The position numbers and the translations under genes are program-made. A stretch of 41,080 nt of DNA from Clostridia bacterium (GTDB lineage Bacteria > Bacillota > Clostridia > Oscillospirales > Acutalibacteraceae): assembly GCA_017550105.1 (NCBI GenBank), contig JAFYLQ010000020.1, positions 1-41,080 on the forward strand, in the 5' to 3' direction. This document shows, piece after piece, positions 1-9,482 of the stretch (its first letter is position 1; each line of letters begins with the position of its first letter). The notes beneath the pieces were generated by a model that saw nothing but the letters and a program-made list of their open reading frames with translations, had not been told where the DNA came from and made no database searches.

Positions 1-681
<681 letters not shown>

Positions 682-726
682 TTAAAAATCCATCCGAATT
701 TTTACAGGAAGAAGGGTTATTCATAT

Positions 727-3700
727 ATGGCATACGATTCAGTTAACGTAACTGTTGAAGATAACAACATTGATTTTGAATCGATAAAAATAGGACTCGC
801 TTCTCCGGATCTTGTCAGAGAATGGTCACATGGTGAGGTTAAAAAGCCCGAAACCATCAACTACCGTACTCTTAAACCGGAAAAGGAAGGTCTTTTCTGC
901 GAAAAGATTTTCGGACCTACAAAGGACTGGGAATGTCATTGCGGAAAGTATAAAAAGATTCGTTTTAAAGGCAAAGTCTGCGAACGCTGCGGTGTTGAAA
1001 TCACCAAGGCTAAGGTAAGACGTGAGCGTATGGGTCACATTGAGCTTGCTGCTCCCGTATCACACATCTGGTACTTCAAGGGCACACCCTCAAGAATGGG
1101 CCTTATGCTTGATATCTCACACCGCGACCTTGAAAAGGTTCTTTACTTCGCTAAGTATATCGTGGTTGACCCCGGTGATACACCCCTTGAGAAGAAGCAG
1201 ATTCTCAGCGAAAAAGACTATGAAGAAATGGTTGAAAGATACGACCGTGATTCATTCAGAGCCGCAATGGGTGCTGAGGCTATTCAGGAGCTTCTTTCAG
1301 AGATCGACGTTGACGCTCTCTGTGAGGAACTCCACAAGGAGCTTGAAACTGCCGCAGGTCAGAAGAAGATTCGTATTCTTAAAAGACTTGAGGTTTGCGA
1401 GGCTTTCAAAAATTCAGGCAATCGTCCCGAATGGATGATTCTTAACGTTATTCCGGTTATTCCCCCCGATATCCGTCCCATGGTTCAGCTCGATGGTGGC
1501 AGATTTGCTACATCCGACCTTAACGACCTTTACAGACGTGTTATCAACAGAAATAACCGTCTCCAGAAGCTCCTTGAATTAGGTGCTCCCGGAATCATCG
1601 TAAACAACGAAAAGAGAATGCTTCAGGAGGCTGTTGACGCACTTATCGACAACGGCAGACGCGGCAGACCTGTTACAGGTCCCAACAACCGTGCACTTAA
1701 ATCTCTTTCCGATATGCTTAAGGGTAAGCAGGGCCGTTTCCGTCAGAACCTTCTCGGTAAACGTGTTGACTACTCAGGCCGTTCGGTTATCGTTGTTGGT
1801 CCCGAGCTTAAGCTTTATCAGTGCGGTCTTCCCAAGGAAATGGCACTTGAGCTCTTCAAGCCCTTCGTTATGAAGCGTCTTTGTGAGCTTGGTAAGGCTA
1901 ATAACATTAAATCAGCAAGAAAAATGGTTGAACGAGCAAGCACTGAAGTATGGGATGCTCTTGAAGTAGTTATCAAGGACCACCCCGTAATGCTTAACCG
2001 TGCTCCCACACTTCACCGTCTTGGTATTCAGGCATTCGAGCCCGTACTTGTTGAAGGTAGAGCAATTAAGCTTCATCCCCTCGTATGTACAGCCTTCAAC
2101 GCCGACTTCGACGGTGACCAGATGGCTGTTCACGTACCTCTTTCTGCTGAAGCTCAGTCAGAAGCAAGATTCCTTATGCTTGCTGCTAACAACCTTCTTA
2201 AGCCCTCTGACGGTAAGCCCGTTGTTGTTCCCACACAGGATATGATCCTCGGTTCTTACTACCTTACACTTGTTAAACCCGATGAAATCGGTCACGGCAA
2301 GGTGTTCAGAAACGTTGACGAGGCTATGATGGCATACGAAGAAGGCGACCTTGGTCTTCACGCTCCCATCAAGATTCGTATGACAAAAGAGGTTGAGGGT
2401 AAGGTTTATACAGAGCTTCTTGACTGTACTCTCGGTAAGGTTATCTTCAACGCACCCGTTCCTCAGGACCTTGGCTTCGTTGACAGAACCAACCCCGAAA
2501 ATATGTTCAAGCTTGAAATTAACGAGCTTGTTAACAAAAAGGTTCTCGGTAGAATTATCGAGCGTTGTATCAGAGTTCACGGTACTGCAAAATCTTCAGT
2601 AGTTCTTGATAACATCAAGGCTCAGGGTTATAAGTATTCAACACGAAGCGGTATCACCGTTGCTGTTTGTGATGCTACAATCCCCGAGAAGAAGGCTCAG
2701 TTCCTTGCAGAAACCGAAGCACTTATTGACACTATTGAAGAAGATTATCAGATGGGTCTTCTTAGCGATCAGGATCGTTCAAGAAGCAAAATCAAGGCTT
2801 GGGAAGTTTGTACAAAGAACGTTTCTGCAGAGCTTCGTAATGCCATGGATCCCTACAACCCCATCTTTATGATGCTTGATTCAGGTGCCCGTGGTTCTGA
2901 CTCTCAGCTTCGTCAGCTTGCAGGTATGCGTGGTCTTATCGCTAACACCGCAGGTAAAACTATCGAAATCCCCATCAGAGCTAACTACCGTGAAGGTCTT
3001 AATATTATCGAATACTTCATTTCATCACGTGGTGCACGTAAAGGTCTTGCCGATACTGCTCTTCGTACCGCTGACTCCGGTTACCTTACAAGACGTCTTG
3101 TTGACGTTTCACAGGAGGTTATTATCCGTGACGAGGATTGCCATTGTCATGACGGTCTTGAGGTTTACGATATCACAGACGGTAACGATATTATCGAGCC
3201 CTTAAGCGAACGTCTTACAGGCCGTTACCTTCTTGAGAACTTCTGCGACGAAAACGGCGAAGTTATCTGTGACACAGACACAATGATTGACGATAGCCTT
3301 GCAAAGAAAATTGCAGATATGGTTAACGCTCGTCCCAATGCAGAAGACAGAAAAATCAAAATCCGTTCACTTCTTACTTGTGAAAGTGACCACGGCGTAT
3401 GTATTAAGTGCTATGGTTCAAACCTTGCAACTGCAGGTCCCGTAACCGTTGGTGAGGCTGTTGGTATCATCGCTGCTCAGTCAATCGGTGAGCCCGGTAC
3501 ACAGCTTACCATGAGAACCTTCCACACCGGTGGTGTTGCTTCTCAGGCCGATATTACACAGGGTCTTCCCAGAGTTGAAGAGCTCTTCGAGGGTCGTAAG
3601 CCCAAAACTCTTGCAATGCTCAGTGAAATCGACGGTAAGGTTTCATTTGAAGACATTAAGAAGAGTAAGTACGTTGTTGTCACAGGTGAGGACGACGTTA

Positions 3701-4338
3701 AGAAGTACCTTATTCCCTTCGATGCAAGACTTTGTCAGGAAATTCAGGAGGGTGCACGTGTTGTTAAGGGTCAGCATCTTACAGAAGGTGCGGTTAACCC
3801 CCACGACGTTCTTGCAGTTCTCGGCGTAGATGCTGTTCACAACTACCTTATTAAGGAAGTTCAGATGACATACCGTATGCAGGGTGTTGATATCAACGAC
3901 AAGCATATCGAGGTTATCGTTCGTCAGATGATGCGTAAGGTTAAGGTTGAGGATTCAGGCTCAACAACCCTTCTTCAGGGTACCTCCGTTGAAAAGCGTG
4001 AGCTTAACCTTGCTAACGAAGCAGCTAAGGCTCGTTGTGAGGCAGAGGGTATTCCCTTCACACCCGCAACAGCATCACCTGTTCTTCTTGGTATTACCAA
4101 GGCATCTCTTGCTACTGAGTCATTCCTTTCAGCAGCATCCTTCCAGGAAACAACTAAGGTTCTTACCGATGCCGCAATCAAGGGCAAGGTTGACCCGCTT
4201 CTTGGTCTTAAGGAAAATGTTATTATCGGTAAGCTTCTTCCCTCAGGTACGGGTATGAAGTGCTACAGCGACGTTGAGGTTGCTCCCGTAATCGCTCCCG
4301 AAGATACATTTAACGCAATTGAAATTCCTATGGAATAA
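727..4338 (+). CDS. rpoC: RNA polymerase beta' subunit
   Basis: Encodes the full 1203-residue beta' subunit of RNA polymerase, the normal length for Firmicutes. The N-terminal zinc-binding motif has Cys at residues 70, 72, 85 and 88. The catalytic magnesium-binding loop [12 protein letters not shown] is at residues 458-469, with the three Asp residues at 460, 462 and 464. The trigger-loop and bridge-helix region includes [20 protein letters not shown]. The second zinc site is visible as C805/C807 and the later C885, C892 and C895. A purine-rich ribosome site (GGAAGAAGGG, about 707-715) lies upstream of the ATG. It follows rpoB by 45 bases and is closed by a strong terminator, so it is the last gene of the operon. 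Confidence 0.99.
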   Translation: MAYDSVNVTVEDNNIDFESIKIGLASPDLVREWSHGEVKKPETINYRTLKPEKEGLFCEKIFGPTKDWECHCGKYKKIRFKGKVCERCGVEITKAKVRRERMGHIELAAPVSHIWYFKGTPSRMGLMLDISHRDLEKVLYFAKYIVVDPGDTPLEKKQILSEKDYEEMVERYDRDSFRAAMGAEAIQELLSEIDVDALCEELHKELETAAGQKKIRILKRLEVCEAFKNSGNRPEWMILNVIPVIPPDIRPMVQLDGGRFATSDLNDLYRRVINRNNRLQKLLELGAPGIIVNNEKRMLQEAVDALIDNGRRGRPVTGPNNRALKSLSDMLKGKQGRFRQNLLGKRVDYSGRSVIVVGPELKLYQCGLPKEMALELFKPFVMKRLCELGKANNIKSARKMVERASTEVWDALEVVIKDHPVMLNRAPTLHRLGIQAFEPVLVEGRAIKLHPLVCTAFNADFDGDQMAVHVPLSAEAQSEARFLMLAANNLLKPSDGKPVVVPTQDMILGSYYLTLVKPDEIGHGKVFRNVDEAMMAYEEGDLGLHAPIKIRMTKEVEGKVYTELLDCTLGKVIFNAPVPQDLGFVDRTNPENMFKLEINELVNKKVLGRIIERCIRVHGTAKSSVVLDNIKAQGYKYSTRSGITVAVCDATIPEKKAQFLAETEALIDTIEEDYQMGLLSDQDRSRSKIKAWEVCTKNVSAELRNAMDPYNPIFMMLDSGARGSDSQLRQLAGMRGLIANTAGKTIEIPIRANYREGLNIIEYFISSRGARKGLADTALRTADSGYLTRRLVDVSQEVIIRDEDCHCHDGLEVYDITDGNDIIEPLSERLTGRYLLENFCDENGEVICDTDTMIDDSLAKKIADMVNARPNAEDRKIKIRSLLTCESDHGVCIKCYGSNLATAGPVTVGEAVGIIAAQSIGEPGTQLTMRTFHTGGVASQADITQGLPRVEELFEGRKPKTLAMLSEIDGKVSFEDIKKSKYVVVTGEDDVKKYLIPFDARLCQEIQEGARVVKGQHLTEGAVNPHDVLAVLGVDAVHNYLIKEVQMTYRMQGVDINDKHIEVIVRQMMRKVKVEDSGSTTLLQGTSVEKRELNLANEAAKARCEAEGIPFTPATASPVLLGITKASLATESFLSAASFQETTKVLTDAAIKGKVDPLLGLKENVIIGKLLPSGTGMKCYSDVEVAPVIAPEDTFNAIEIPME

Positions 4339-4341
4339 AAT

Positions 4342-4375
4342 AAAAAATCCCTTCGCTACGGCGAGGGGATTTTTT
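4342..4375 (+). terminator. Rho-independent terminator after rpoC
   Basis: A 15-base-pair stem with a G-T wobble (left arm 4342-4356, right arm 4361-4375) closes on a C-TACG-G tetraloop, an especially stable loop family, and ends in six T. The A-run on the left arm means it could also stop transcription from the other strand. Confidence 0.95.
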
Positions 4376-4379
4376 AACT

Positions 4380-4518
4380 AAGTTTGCCTGACGGCAAGTG
4401 AAGTTACTTCGTAGTGAAGTTGCAGAGCAGTGATTAGGACCCTCCACCGTCTGACGACGGTCCCCCTCCCTCCTGAAGCAGGGAGGCGAGGCTTCGCAAG
4501 TGATTTTGAGGCAAACTT
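4380..4518. repeat. MITE-like element with 10-bp terminal inverted repeats
   Basis: A 139-base non-coding block is bounded by perfect inverted repeats, AAGTTTGCCT at 4380-4389 and AGGCAAACTT at 4509-4518. Inside are two direct copies of GTGAAGTT (4398-4405 and 4414-4421) and a C-rich hairpin segment with CTCCCTCCTGAAGCAGGGAG. No ORF or transposase is present. It resembles the small non-autonomous palindromic elements scattered through gut Clostridia. Whether it is mobile cannot be told from one copy. Confidence 0.6.
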
Positions 4519-4599
4519 AACTTCACTTTTATTTTTTAAATAAAAACTTCACTGTGCTTTAGCACAACTTCACTTTGCACTTTGTGTGCAAAACTTCAC
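4519..4599. repeat. Four AACTTCAC repeats with hairpin spacers
   Basis: AACTTCAC occurs at 4519-4526, 4545-4552, 4566-4573 and 4592-4599. The spacers between the later copies are small palindromes (GTGCTTTAGCAC; TTTGCAC..GTGTGCAAA). The unit is the reverse complement of GTGAAGTT found twice in the adjacent 4380-4518 element, so the two blocks belong to one repeat family. Unit and spacer sizes are too small and irregular for CRISPR. Confidence 0.65.
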
Positions 4600-4606
4600 A
4601 CATTAT

Positions 4607-4635
4607 TTGACTGCTAACCGTATTTATGCTAAAAT
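4607..4635 (+). promoter_or_regulatory. uvrC promoter
   Basis: TTGACT at 4607-4612, a 17-base spacer and TAAAAT at 4630-4635 with an upstream TG (extended -10). The expected start lies about 15-20 bases before the uvrC ATG, so the leader is very short. It sits immediately after the repeat block, which makes uvrC a separate unit from rpoBC. Confidence 0.7.
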
Positions 4636-4659
4636 TATTAACCGAAAGGCGGTGAGTGT

Positions 4660-6492
4660 ATGCAGGAAAGGCTTCGCAGATTAAAGGATAAAGCCAACAA
4701 ATTACCCTTAAGTCCGGGTGTTTATATTATGAAGGACAAGGAGGGTAAAATTATCTATATCGGCAAGGCGAAAGCCCTTAAAAATAGGGTTAGTCAGTAC
4801 TTCGGCTCTCAGGAAAACCACCTTACAAAGGTACGCCGAATGGTTGAAAACGCCTATGATTTTGACTACATACTCACCGACAGCGAGTTTGAGGCACTTG
4901 TTCTTGAATGTAGCCTTATAAAACAAAATATGCCCAAATACAACATCCTGTTAAAGGATAGCAAGGGCTTCAGCTATATTAAAATTACCAAGGGTTGGCG
5001 TAATATTTATGCGGTTTTGCAAAAGGACGACGACAATGCAGAATACCTTGGACCCTATACTGCAGGCTTTTCTGTTACCAAAGCCGTTGAACAGGCTAAA
5101 AAGATTTATAAATTGCCAACCTGCAACAAGGTTTTTCCCCGTGATATCGGCAAGGAGAGACCCTGCCTTAACTATCATCTTGGTATATGCTGTGCACCCT
5201 GTTCGGGTAAAATAAGCCTTGGTGAGTATCTTAAGCACGTGGACGGCGCCCTTGATTTTATTAAATTCGGCAGTAATAAGACAATTAAAAATTTAACGGC
5301 GGAAATGGAAGCCGCCGCAGAAAACCTTGAGTTTGAAAAAGCGGCTAAAATAAGGGATACTATTAAAAGTATCGAAAAGGTCGGCAATAGTCAGAAGGTT
5401 GTTTTTTCAACCTACAAGGAGCAGGACGTTTTCGCTCTGAGTGCTATGGACGGTAAGGCTTGCTTTGCGGTGCTTCGTTTTGAAAACAACGCTCTTACGG
5501 ACAGTGAGCATTTCTTTACTGACGAAAGTGACGACCTTTCATCAATGCGTGCTCAGCTTATAATTTCATATTATTCGATGAATAGGACTATACCGCCACG
5601 AATTGAAATCGACGGAGATATTGACGGTAAAGACGATATTGAAAAATGGCTTTCTGAAAAGCGTGGTACAAACGTTGCGATTGTGATTCCTCAAAAGGGC
5701 ACACAGGCGAAGCTTGTGGATATGTGTAAGCAGAACGCTATGCATAAGCTTTCAGAAAAATACCGTGTCAATGACAGAAACCGTGAGGCTCTTGAGGAGT
5801 TGGCAATGGTTCTGGGTCTTTCCAAAACTCCCGAGTATATTGAAGCCTATGATATTTCGCACACGGGCGGTAGTGATAATGTGGCGGGTATGGTTGTCTT
5901 TAAGGATGGCAAGCCACTAAAAAGTGCCTATAAGCGTTTTGCAATTAAGGGCTTTACGGGTCAGGATGACTACGGCTCAATGGCTGAGGTGCTTTCACGT
6001 CGCTTTGAGGAATATCACAAGGGGCAGAGCGAGGGCTTGAGCGTGGGCTTTGCAAGGCTTCCCGATTTAATACTTCTTGACGGTGGCAAGGGTCAGGTTA
6101 ATGCGGTTTTACCCGTAATGGCGAAATACGGCATTGAGGTGCCCTTATTTGGTATGGTTAAAAATAGCAAGCATCGGACCTCGGCTATATCCACATCTAA
6201 CGGCAGAATCGATTTTAACGCCCGTAAAAAGGCATTTACCCTTGTAACAAACATTCAGGACGAGGTTCACCGTTATGCGGTGGCGTACCATCATAAGAAG
6301 CATAAAAAATCAGCCATTAACAGCACCCTTACGTCCATTAAGGGTATAGGGGATAAAAAGGCAAAGAGTCTTATGCTGAAATTCAAAAGCCTTGAAGCAA
6401 TCAGCAAAGCGGATAAAGAAGCCCTTATGAGTGTGCCCGGTATAACCGAAGCTAATGCAGATGAGATTATAAAAGCATTTAAGGGTGAATGA
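4660..6492 (+). CDS. uvrC: UvrABC excinuclease subunit C
   Basis: UvrC makes both incisions flanking a bulky DNA lesion during nucleotide excision repair, after UvrA and UvrB have located the damage. The 610-residue protein has the full domain order: an N-terminal GIY-YIG nuclease (GVYIM at 20-24, IYIGKA at 32-37, Arg43), a Cys-rich middle part, a UVR motif that contacts UvrB near residue 220 (LEFEKAAKIRDTI), an RNase-H-like nuclease domain (ISHTGGSDNVAGMVVF) and C-terminal helix-hairpin-helix motifs. The start is supported by AAGGCGGTG about 9 bases upstream. It has its own promoter and terminator, so it is probably monocistronic. uvrA and uvrB are not in the window. Confidence 0.98.
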   Translation: MQERLRRLKDKANKLPLSPGVYIMKDKEGKIIYIGKAKALKNRVSQYFGSQENHLTKVRRMVENAYDFDYILTDSEFEALVLECSLIKQNMPKYNILLKDSKGFSYIKITKGWRNIYAVLQKDDDNAEYLGPYTAGFSVTKAVEQAKKIYKLPTCNKVFPRDIGKERPCLNYHLGICCAPCSGKISLGEYLKHVDGALDFIKFGSNKTIKNLTAEMEAAAENLEFEKAAKIRDTIKSIEKVGNSQKVVFSTYKEQDVFALSAMDGKACFAVLRFENNALTDSEHFFTDESDDLSSMRAQLIISYYSMNRTIPPRIEIDGDIDGKDDIEKWLSEKRGTNVAIVIPQKGTQAKLVDMCKQNAMHKLSEKYRVNDRNREALEELAMVLGLSKTPEYIEAYDISHTGGSDNVAGMVVFKDGKPLKSAYKRFAIKGFTGQDDYGSMAEVLSRRFEEYHKGQSEGLSVGFARLPDLILLDGGKGQVNAVLPVMAKYGIEVPLFGMVKNSKHRTSAISTSNGRIDFNARKKAFTLVTNIQDEVHRYAVAYHHKKHKKSAINSTLTSIKGIGDKKAKSLMLKFKSLEAISKADKEALMSVPGITEANADEIIKAFKGE

Positions 6493-6521
6493 AAAAGAGT
6501 TGCCATCGGCAACTCTTTTTT
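6492..6521 (+). terminator. Rho-independent terminator after uvrC
   Basis: Perfect 13-bp stem (arms 6492-6504 and 6508-6520), three-base loop and a T-run. It begins on the last base of the uvrC stop codon. Confidence 0.95.
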
Positions 6522-6660
6522 AATGCGTAATTCGTAATGCGTAATTCATAATTAAAGGGGCGAAGCCGATTATAATTAGGAATGAGGAATTAGGAATGAA
6601 GAATTTTGGGGCACTTCGTGCCGAATTATAAATTGCAAGTTTCGGGGCTTACCCGATTAT
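6521..6660. repeat. AT-rich dispersed repeat, copy 1
   Basis: It opens with a 14-base tandem repeat (6521-6534 and 6535-6548, TAATGCGTAATTC core). A run of AGGAATGAGGAATTAGGAAT-type units follows. The 32 bases at 6581-6612 recur in reverse complement at 23656-23687 with one mismatch. A GGGGC..AAGCCGATT motif nearby also recurs near 23563. No coding potential is seen. Confidence 0.75.
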
Positions 6661-6689
6661 AGATAAAGTTGTTGTAATGCGATAGCTTA

Positions 6690-6935
6690 TCATCCCATTT
6701 TTGCGAAGCAAAAAAGGGAGGGGGCAAGGAACACGACCGCCGCCGGTGGCGGATGCAGGGAGTTAACGGGGCCCCCGAAAAGCGTGAGCTTTTAAGGGGA
6801 CTGGAGCCACAACGGAGCTATGAGCTTTTTGAGTGAAACGAAAAAACGATTTGCGTAGTTTTGTGGCGGAAGGGCGTAGCGGTCAAAATTGTGCGAAGTG
6901 AACAACGAGCAAACAATTTTGGGCACCGCAAGAGG
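6690..6935. other. Non-coding region with several stable hairpins
   Basis: No ORF fits this GC-richer stretch, but several stems are visible. These are CCGCC/GGCGG (6737-6752), CCCC-AAAAGC-gtga-GCTTTT-GGGG (6773-6799), and a long stem pairing GCGGT plus CAAAATTGT (6879-6892) with ACAATTTTG plus ACCGC (6913-6929). This could be a structured RNA, a degenerate mobile-element end, or a composite intergenic repeat. I do not recognise it as a known family. No promoter was identified for it. Confidence 0.45.
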
Positions 6936-6980
6936 ACTTAATATTACTTTCCTTGCAAACATATTTTCAAGCGAGTAATT

Positions 6981-7212
6981 AACTTTTGGTCTATTTGGTG
7001 GTGGGTAGTTCTCTTTCTGTTATTCTTCGGTTGGAAAGAACAATAAATCAACGTAGGGTTTAGGCTTGCCTAAACCGCTAAGTTAACAATAAATTAAACG
7101 GGTCAGGCGAAGCCTGACCCCTACGTTAGATGTGCAGAATAATCAACTTCTGCTTTTGGTGGTTCGTAATTCTCTTACTACTTTTCTTCAGTTGGATAAA
7201 CAGATATTTATT
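6981..7212. repeat. Diverged direct repeat pair, about 70 bp each
   Basis: The segment 6981-7050 (AACTTTTGGTCTATTTGGTG start, CTTCGGTTGGA core) is matched with substitutions and small gaps by 7145-7212 (AACTTCTGCTTTTGGTGG start, CTTCAGTTGGA core). The second copy ends at the stop codon of the NUDIX gene. The hairpin cassette at 7050-7127 lies between them. This arrangement suggests an old duplication or insertion. Confidence 0.5.
7050..7127. repeat. Palindromic cassette with 9-bp inverted ends
   Basis: AACGTAGGG (7050-7058) and CCCTACGTT (7119-7127) form inverted ends. Inside are two hairpins, GGTTTAGGC..GCCTAAACC and a perfect 9-bp stem GGGTCAGGC-gaa-GCCTGACCC (7100-7120). The style resembles short palindromic repeats common in gut Clostridia. 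It is non-coding. Confidence 0.6.
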
Positions 7213-7690
7213 ATCTGTATTGAAAATCCCAATCAGGTTCGCCGTCACAGTTTTCTTTCATTTTTTCGTTCCAGTTGCAATATATTTCATTGAGTTCATC
7301 GTTCAAAAATACGTCAAGATACTTGTCAAAATTAGGGGAGAGTGGCATTGTTTTAATACTCTCAATAGGTGTAAAGAATACCTCACCCTCGTCGGTTTCT
7401 TTAATCAATTCACCCTCGTATTCTGTCGTCTTATAAAAATGCACAATATATCTGTCGTGGGTTTCTGTGTTATACCAATGCACAAGACCACAGGGCTTGA
7501 GATTTTTAACCATAAGCCCCGTTTCCTCTTTAACCTCTCTTACGGCACTGTCGTAAAGACTTTCAACCTTTTCAAGGTGACCTCCGGGGAAGGTTATGCC
7601 GCACCAGTATTTTTTGCGCCTTTGCACCACAACCTCTTTTGTTTCGGGGTTTTGTATCATAATCATATTGGTTAATTCGATTTTTGCCAT
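7211..7690 (-). CDS. NUDIX hydrolase, MutT/8-oxo-dGTP diphosphatase-like
   Basis: The 159-residue protein has a complete NUDIX box, GGHLEKVESLYDSAVREVKE followed by ETGLMV, fitting the family signature G-x5-E-x7-RE-x2-EE-x-G. This motif binds divalent metal and hydrolyses a nucleoside diphosphate linked to another group. The sequence around it (N-terminal MAKIELTNMIMIQ, strand order, short single domain) resembles small MutT-like proteins that may clean oxidised nucleotides, but substrate cannot be read from sequence. A GGAG ribosome site lies 8 bases before the ATG. It is transcribed away from rsmD from its own promoter and faces the repeat-rich gap after uvrC. No clear terminator was seen beyond its stop codon. 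Confidence 0.9.
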   Translation of the reverse strand: MAKIELTNMIMIQNPETKEVVVQRRKKYWCGITFPGGHLEKVESLYDSAVREVKEETGLMVKNLKPCGLVHWYNTETHDRYIVHFYKTTEYEGELIKETDEGEVFFTPIESIKTMPLSPNFDKYLDVFLNDELNEIYCNWNEKMKENCDGEPDWDFQYR

Positions 7691-7720
7691 ATTTTTTGCT
7701 CCGAAAAGGTGTTTTTACAG

Positions 7721-7749
7721 ATTGTAGCACGATTTATGTTTCTTTTCAA
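7721..7749 (-). promoter_or_regulatory. NUDIX gene promoter
   Basis: On the minus strand: TTGAAA (plus-strand 7744-7749), a 17-base spacer, and TACAAT (7721-7726) preceded by TGC, an extended -10. Confidence 0.7.
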
Positions 7750-7762
7750 CAATAATAAAAAC

Positions 7763-7791
7763 TTGACAAAAATACATATAAATGTAATAAT
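7763..7791 (+). promoter_or_regulatory. rsmD-coaD promoter
   Basis: Perfect TTGACA at 7763-7768, with TAATAA at 7785-7790 (spacer 16) or AATAAT one base later (spacer 17), preceded by TG. It is back to back with the NUDIX promoter, 13 bases away. Confidence 0.65.
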
Positions 7792-7849
7792 AAACTGATG
7801 ATATGTTTATTGGTGGATTTATGCCATTTTTCAGAAAGGATGCTGATTT

Positions 7850-8386
7850 ATGCGTGTTATAACAGGTTCCGCAAGGGGCAGAAGGCTCAGAACCCTTGAG
7901 GGTGACAGTGTAAGACCCACCACTGATAAAGTAAAAGAGTCAATTTTCAACATAATTCAGTTTGACGTTGAGGGTGCAAGGGTGCTCGATATGTTCTGCG
8001 GCTGCGGTCAGTTAGGTATTGAGGCTTTAAGCCGTGGTGCTGAGTTTGCGGTGTTTACGGATATTTCAAAGGCGTCTATCAAGGTTACGGAAGAAAACCT
8101 TGAATACACAGGCTTCAGAAGCTGCGCAAAAACAGTATTGGGCAATTCGCTTGATTATCTTGACAGAACCTCCGAAAGGTACGATATTGCCTTCCTTGAC
8201 CCGCCCTACAGAGCAGGTCTTATGGAGGACGCTATTGAGCGTGTAAGGCTTCATATAGCGGATGCAGGTATTATCGTGTGCGAAACTGCGGCGGACGAGG
8301 TACTGCCCGAGGAGATTGAGGGCTTCACCTCCAAGCGTTACAAATACGGCAAAATTGCTCTTACGGTTTACAGAAGGGTGGTTTAA
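7850..8386 (+). CDS. rsmD: 16S rRNA (guanine-966-N2)-methyltransferase
   Basis: RsmD methylates N2 of G966 in helix 31 of 16S rRNA, using S-adenosylmethionine, in the small ribosomal subunit. The 178-residue length matches the family. The N-terminal GSARGRRL and RPTTDKVKESIFNII segments are typical. The SAM-binding motif VLDMFCGCGQLGIEALSRGA lies around residues 45-64, and the catalytic DPPY motif is near residue 118 (FLDPPYRAG). A GAAAGGATG ribosome site precedes the ATG. It is followed one base later by coaD, the usual rsmD-coaD pairing in bacteria, so the two are co-transcribed. Confidence 0.96.
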   Translation: MRVITGSARGRRLRTLEGDSVRPTTDKVKESIFNIIQFDVEGARVLDMFCGCGQLGIEALSRGAEFAVFTDISKASIKVTEENLEYTGFRSCAKTVLGNSLDYLDRTSERYDIAFLDPPYRAGLMEDAIERVRLHIADAGIIVCETAADEVLPEEIEGFTSKRYKYGKIALTVYRRVV

Positions 8387-8387
8387 T

Positions 8388-8876
8388 ATGGGTAAAACAG
8401 TTGTGTGTCCCGGTAGCTTTGACCCGTTGACTATCGGCCATCTTGATATTATTACACGTTCATCAAAATTATTTGACAAGGTTATCGTTGTTGTAATGCG
8501 TAACTTCAACAAGGATGTCGGCAGCTTCACCACCGAGGAACGAGTTGAGTTCATCAAGCGTTGCACCAAGGATTTGCCCAACGTCAGTGTTGACACCTAT
8601 GCAGGTCTTCTTGCGGATTACGTTCGTGAAAAGGGTGCCTCTGCAGTGGTTAAGGGCTTGCGAGCCATTTCCGACTATGACGATGAATTCCGTCAGGCAC
8701 TTACAAACCAAAGGCTTAACCCCGAAATGGAGACTATTTTTATGGTATCAAATGCTGAGCATATGTTCTTAAGCTCAAGCGTTGTAAAGGAAGTTTGCAG
8801 ATTGGGTGGGGATATTACACAGTTTGTTCCCGAAGAAATCTGTGGCGATATAATCAAAAGACTTAGCAGAAAATAA
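8388..8876 (+). CDS. coaD: Phosphopantetheine adenylyltransferase
   Basis: CoaD transfers AMP from ATP to 4'-phosphopantetheine, giving dephospho-CoA, the fourth step of coenzyme A synthesis. The 162-residue protein begins MGKTVVCPGSFDPLTIGH, with the nucleotidyltransferase motif T-I-G-H at residues 15-18, and carries the C-terminal LSSSVVKE motif that contacts ATP. The open frame extends upstream to 8262. The ATG at 8388 is chosen because family homology starts there, a GAAGGGTGG ribosome site lies just before it, and it is one base after the rsmD stop. Confidence 0.97.
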   Translation: MGKTVVCPGSFDPLTIGHLDIITRSSKLFDKVIVVVMRNFNKDVGSFTTEERVEFIKRCTKDLPNVSVDTYAGLLADYVREKGASAVVKGLRAISDYDDEFRQALTNQRLNPEMETIFMVSNAEHMFLSSSVVKEVCRLGGDITQFVPEEICGDIIKRLSRK

Positions 8877-8909
8877 TCTGCTCTGGATAAATGAAAGGAA
8901 AGAATTATT

Positions 8910-9464
8910 ATGAGTAACATTGAAACATCACTCGAAAGCATTGACAGACTTATAGCTGAAGCTAAATCTATGCCTTTTTCATCAAAGCTTCTTATTGATG
9001 AAGAGGAACTTTCAAGACTCGTTGAGGATATTCGTTTGAATATGCCCATCGAAATTACTCAGGCTAAGAAAATTGCCCAGGAAAGACGCGACATTCTCAA
9101 TGATGCAGAGGCTCAGGCAGAGGGCATTATTGACAAGGCTCGTCAGAGAGCAGATTTGATGATTGAAGAGCATCAGATTACAAAAGAGGCAAAGGCTGCT
9201 GCCGACGGTATTCTTCAGCAGGCAAGGGACGATGCTGCTGCAGTTCGTTCAGAGGCTAAGGCAAATGCCCGTGATATTACTGATAAAGCAGAAAAATGGT
9301 CAAATGATATCCGCAAGAATGCAAGTATCTACGTTGAAACAATCATCAGAGATACTGACGAAACTCTTACAAAGAGCGTTAACGATATCAGAAAGCTCCG
9401 TCAGAGCGTAAGAGATGCTCTTGCTCAGAGCAACGGTCCCGCAAAGCCCAATTTTAACGATTAA
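8910..9464 (+). CDS. Coiled-coil protein of unknown function
   Basis: A 184-residue soluble protein that I cannot assign to a named family. From about residue 50 to 170 it is almost entirely heptad-like, Ala/Glu/Lys/Arg/Gln-rich helix (QAKKIAQERRDILNDAEAQA; KEAKAAADGILQQARDDAAA), which predicts a long coiled coil. There is no signal peptide or membrane segment. The N-terminal 45 residues (SLESIDRLIAEAKSMPFSSK) resemble the start of DivIVA-like scaffold proteins only loosely. It has a strong GAAAGGAAAG ribosome site, sits between coaD and a PASTA-domain pseudokinase and is separated from the latter by 18 bases, so the two are likely co-expressed. A cell-envelope or division scaffold is possible but only an inference. 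ATP-synthase b-subunit-like annotation would probably reflect coiled-coil composition. Confidence 0.8.
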   Translation: MSNIETSLESIDRLIAEAKSMPFSSKLLIDEEELSRLVEDIRLNMPIEITQAKKIAQERRDILNDAEAQAEGIIDKARQRADLMIEEHQITKEAKAAADGILQQARDDAAAVRSEAKANARDITDKAEKWSNDIRKNASIYVETIIRDTDETLTKSVNDIRKLRQSVRDALAQSNGPAKPNFND

Positions 9465-9482
9465 TTTCTGAAGGATTGAACC

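Noticed and set aside
4519-4599. CRISPR-like array
   Set aside because: Units are only 8 bases, spacers are 13-18 bases and palindromic, and no cas gene is present.
6521-7130. tRNA or rRNA genes in the uvrC-NUDIX gap
   Set aside because: No cloverleaf, CCA-like end or conserved rRNA segment could be found among the hairpins.
7130-7675. A 181-codon plus-strand ORF overlapping the NUDIX gene
   Set aside because: It is antisense to a clear NUDIX hydrolase, very rich in Phe, Leu and Val, and has no family motif. It arises from the opposite-strand codon pattern.
8262-8387. An extended coaD start at 8262
   Set aside because: It would overlap rsmD by 125 bases, lacks homology to the family and ignores the ribosome site before ATG 8388.
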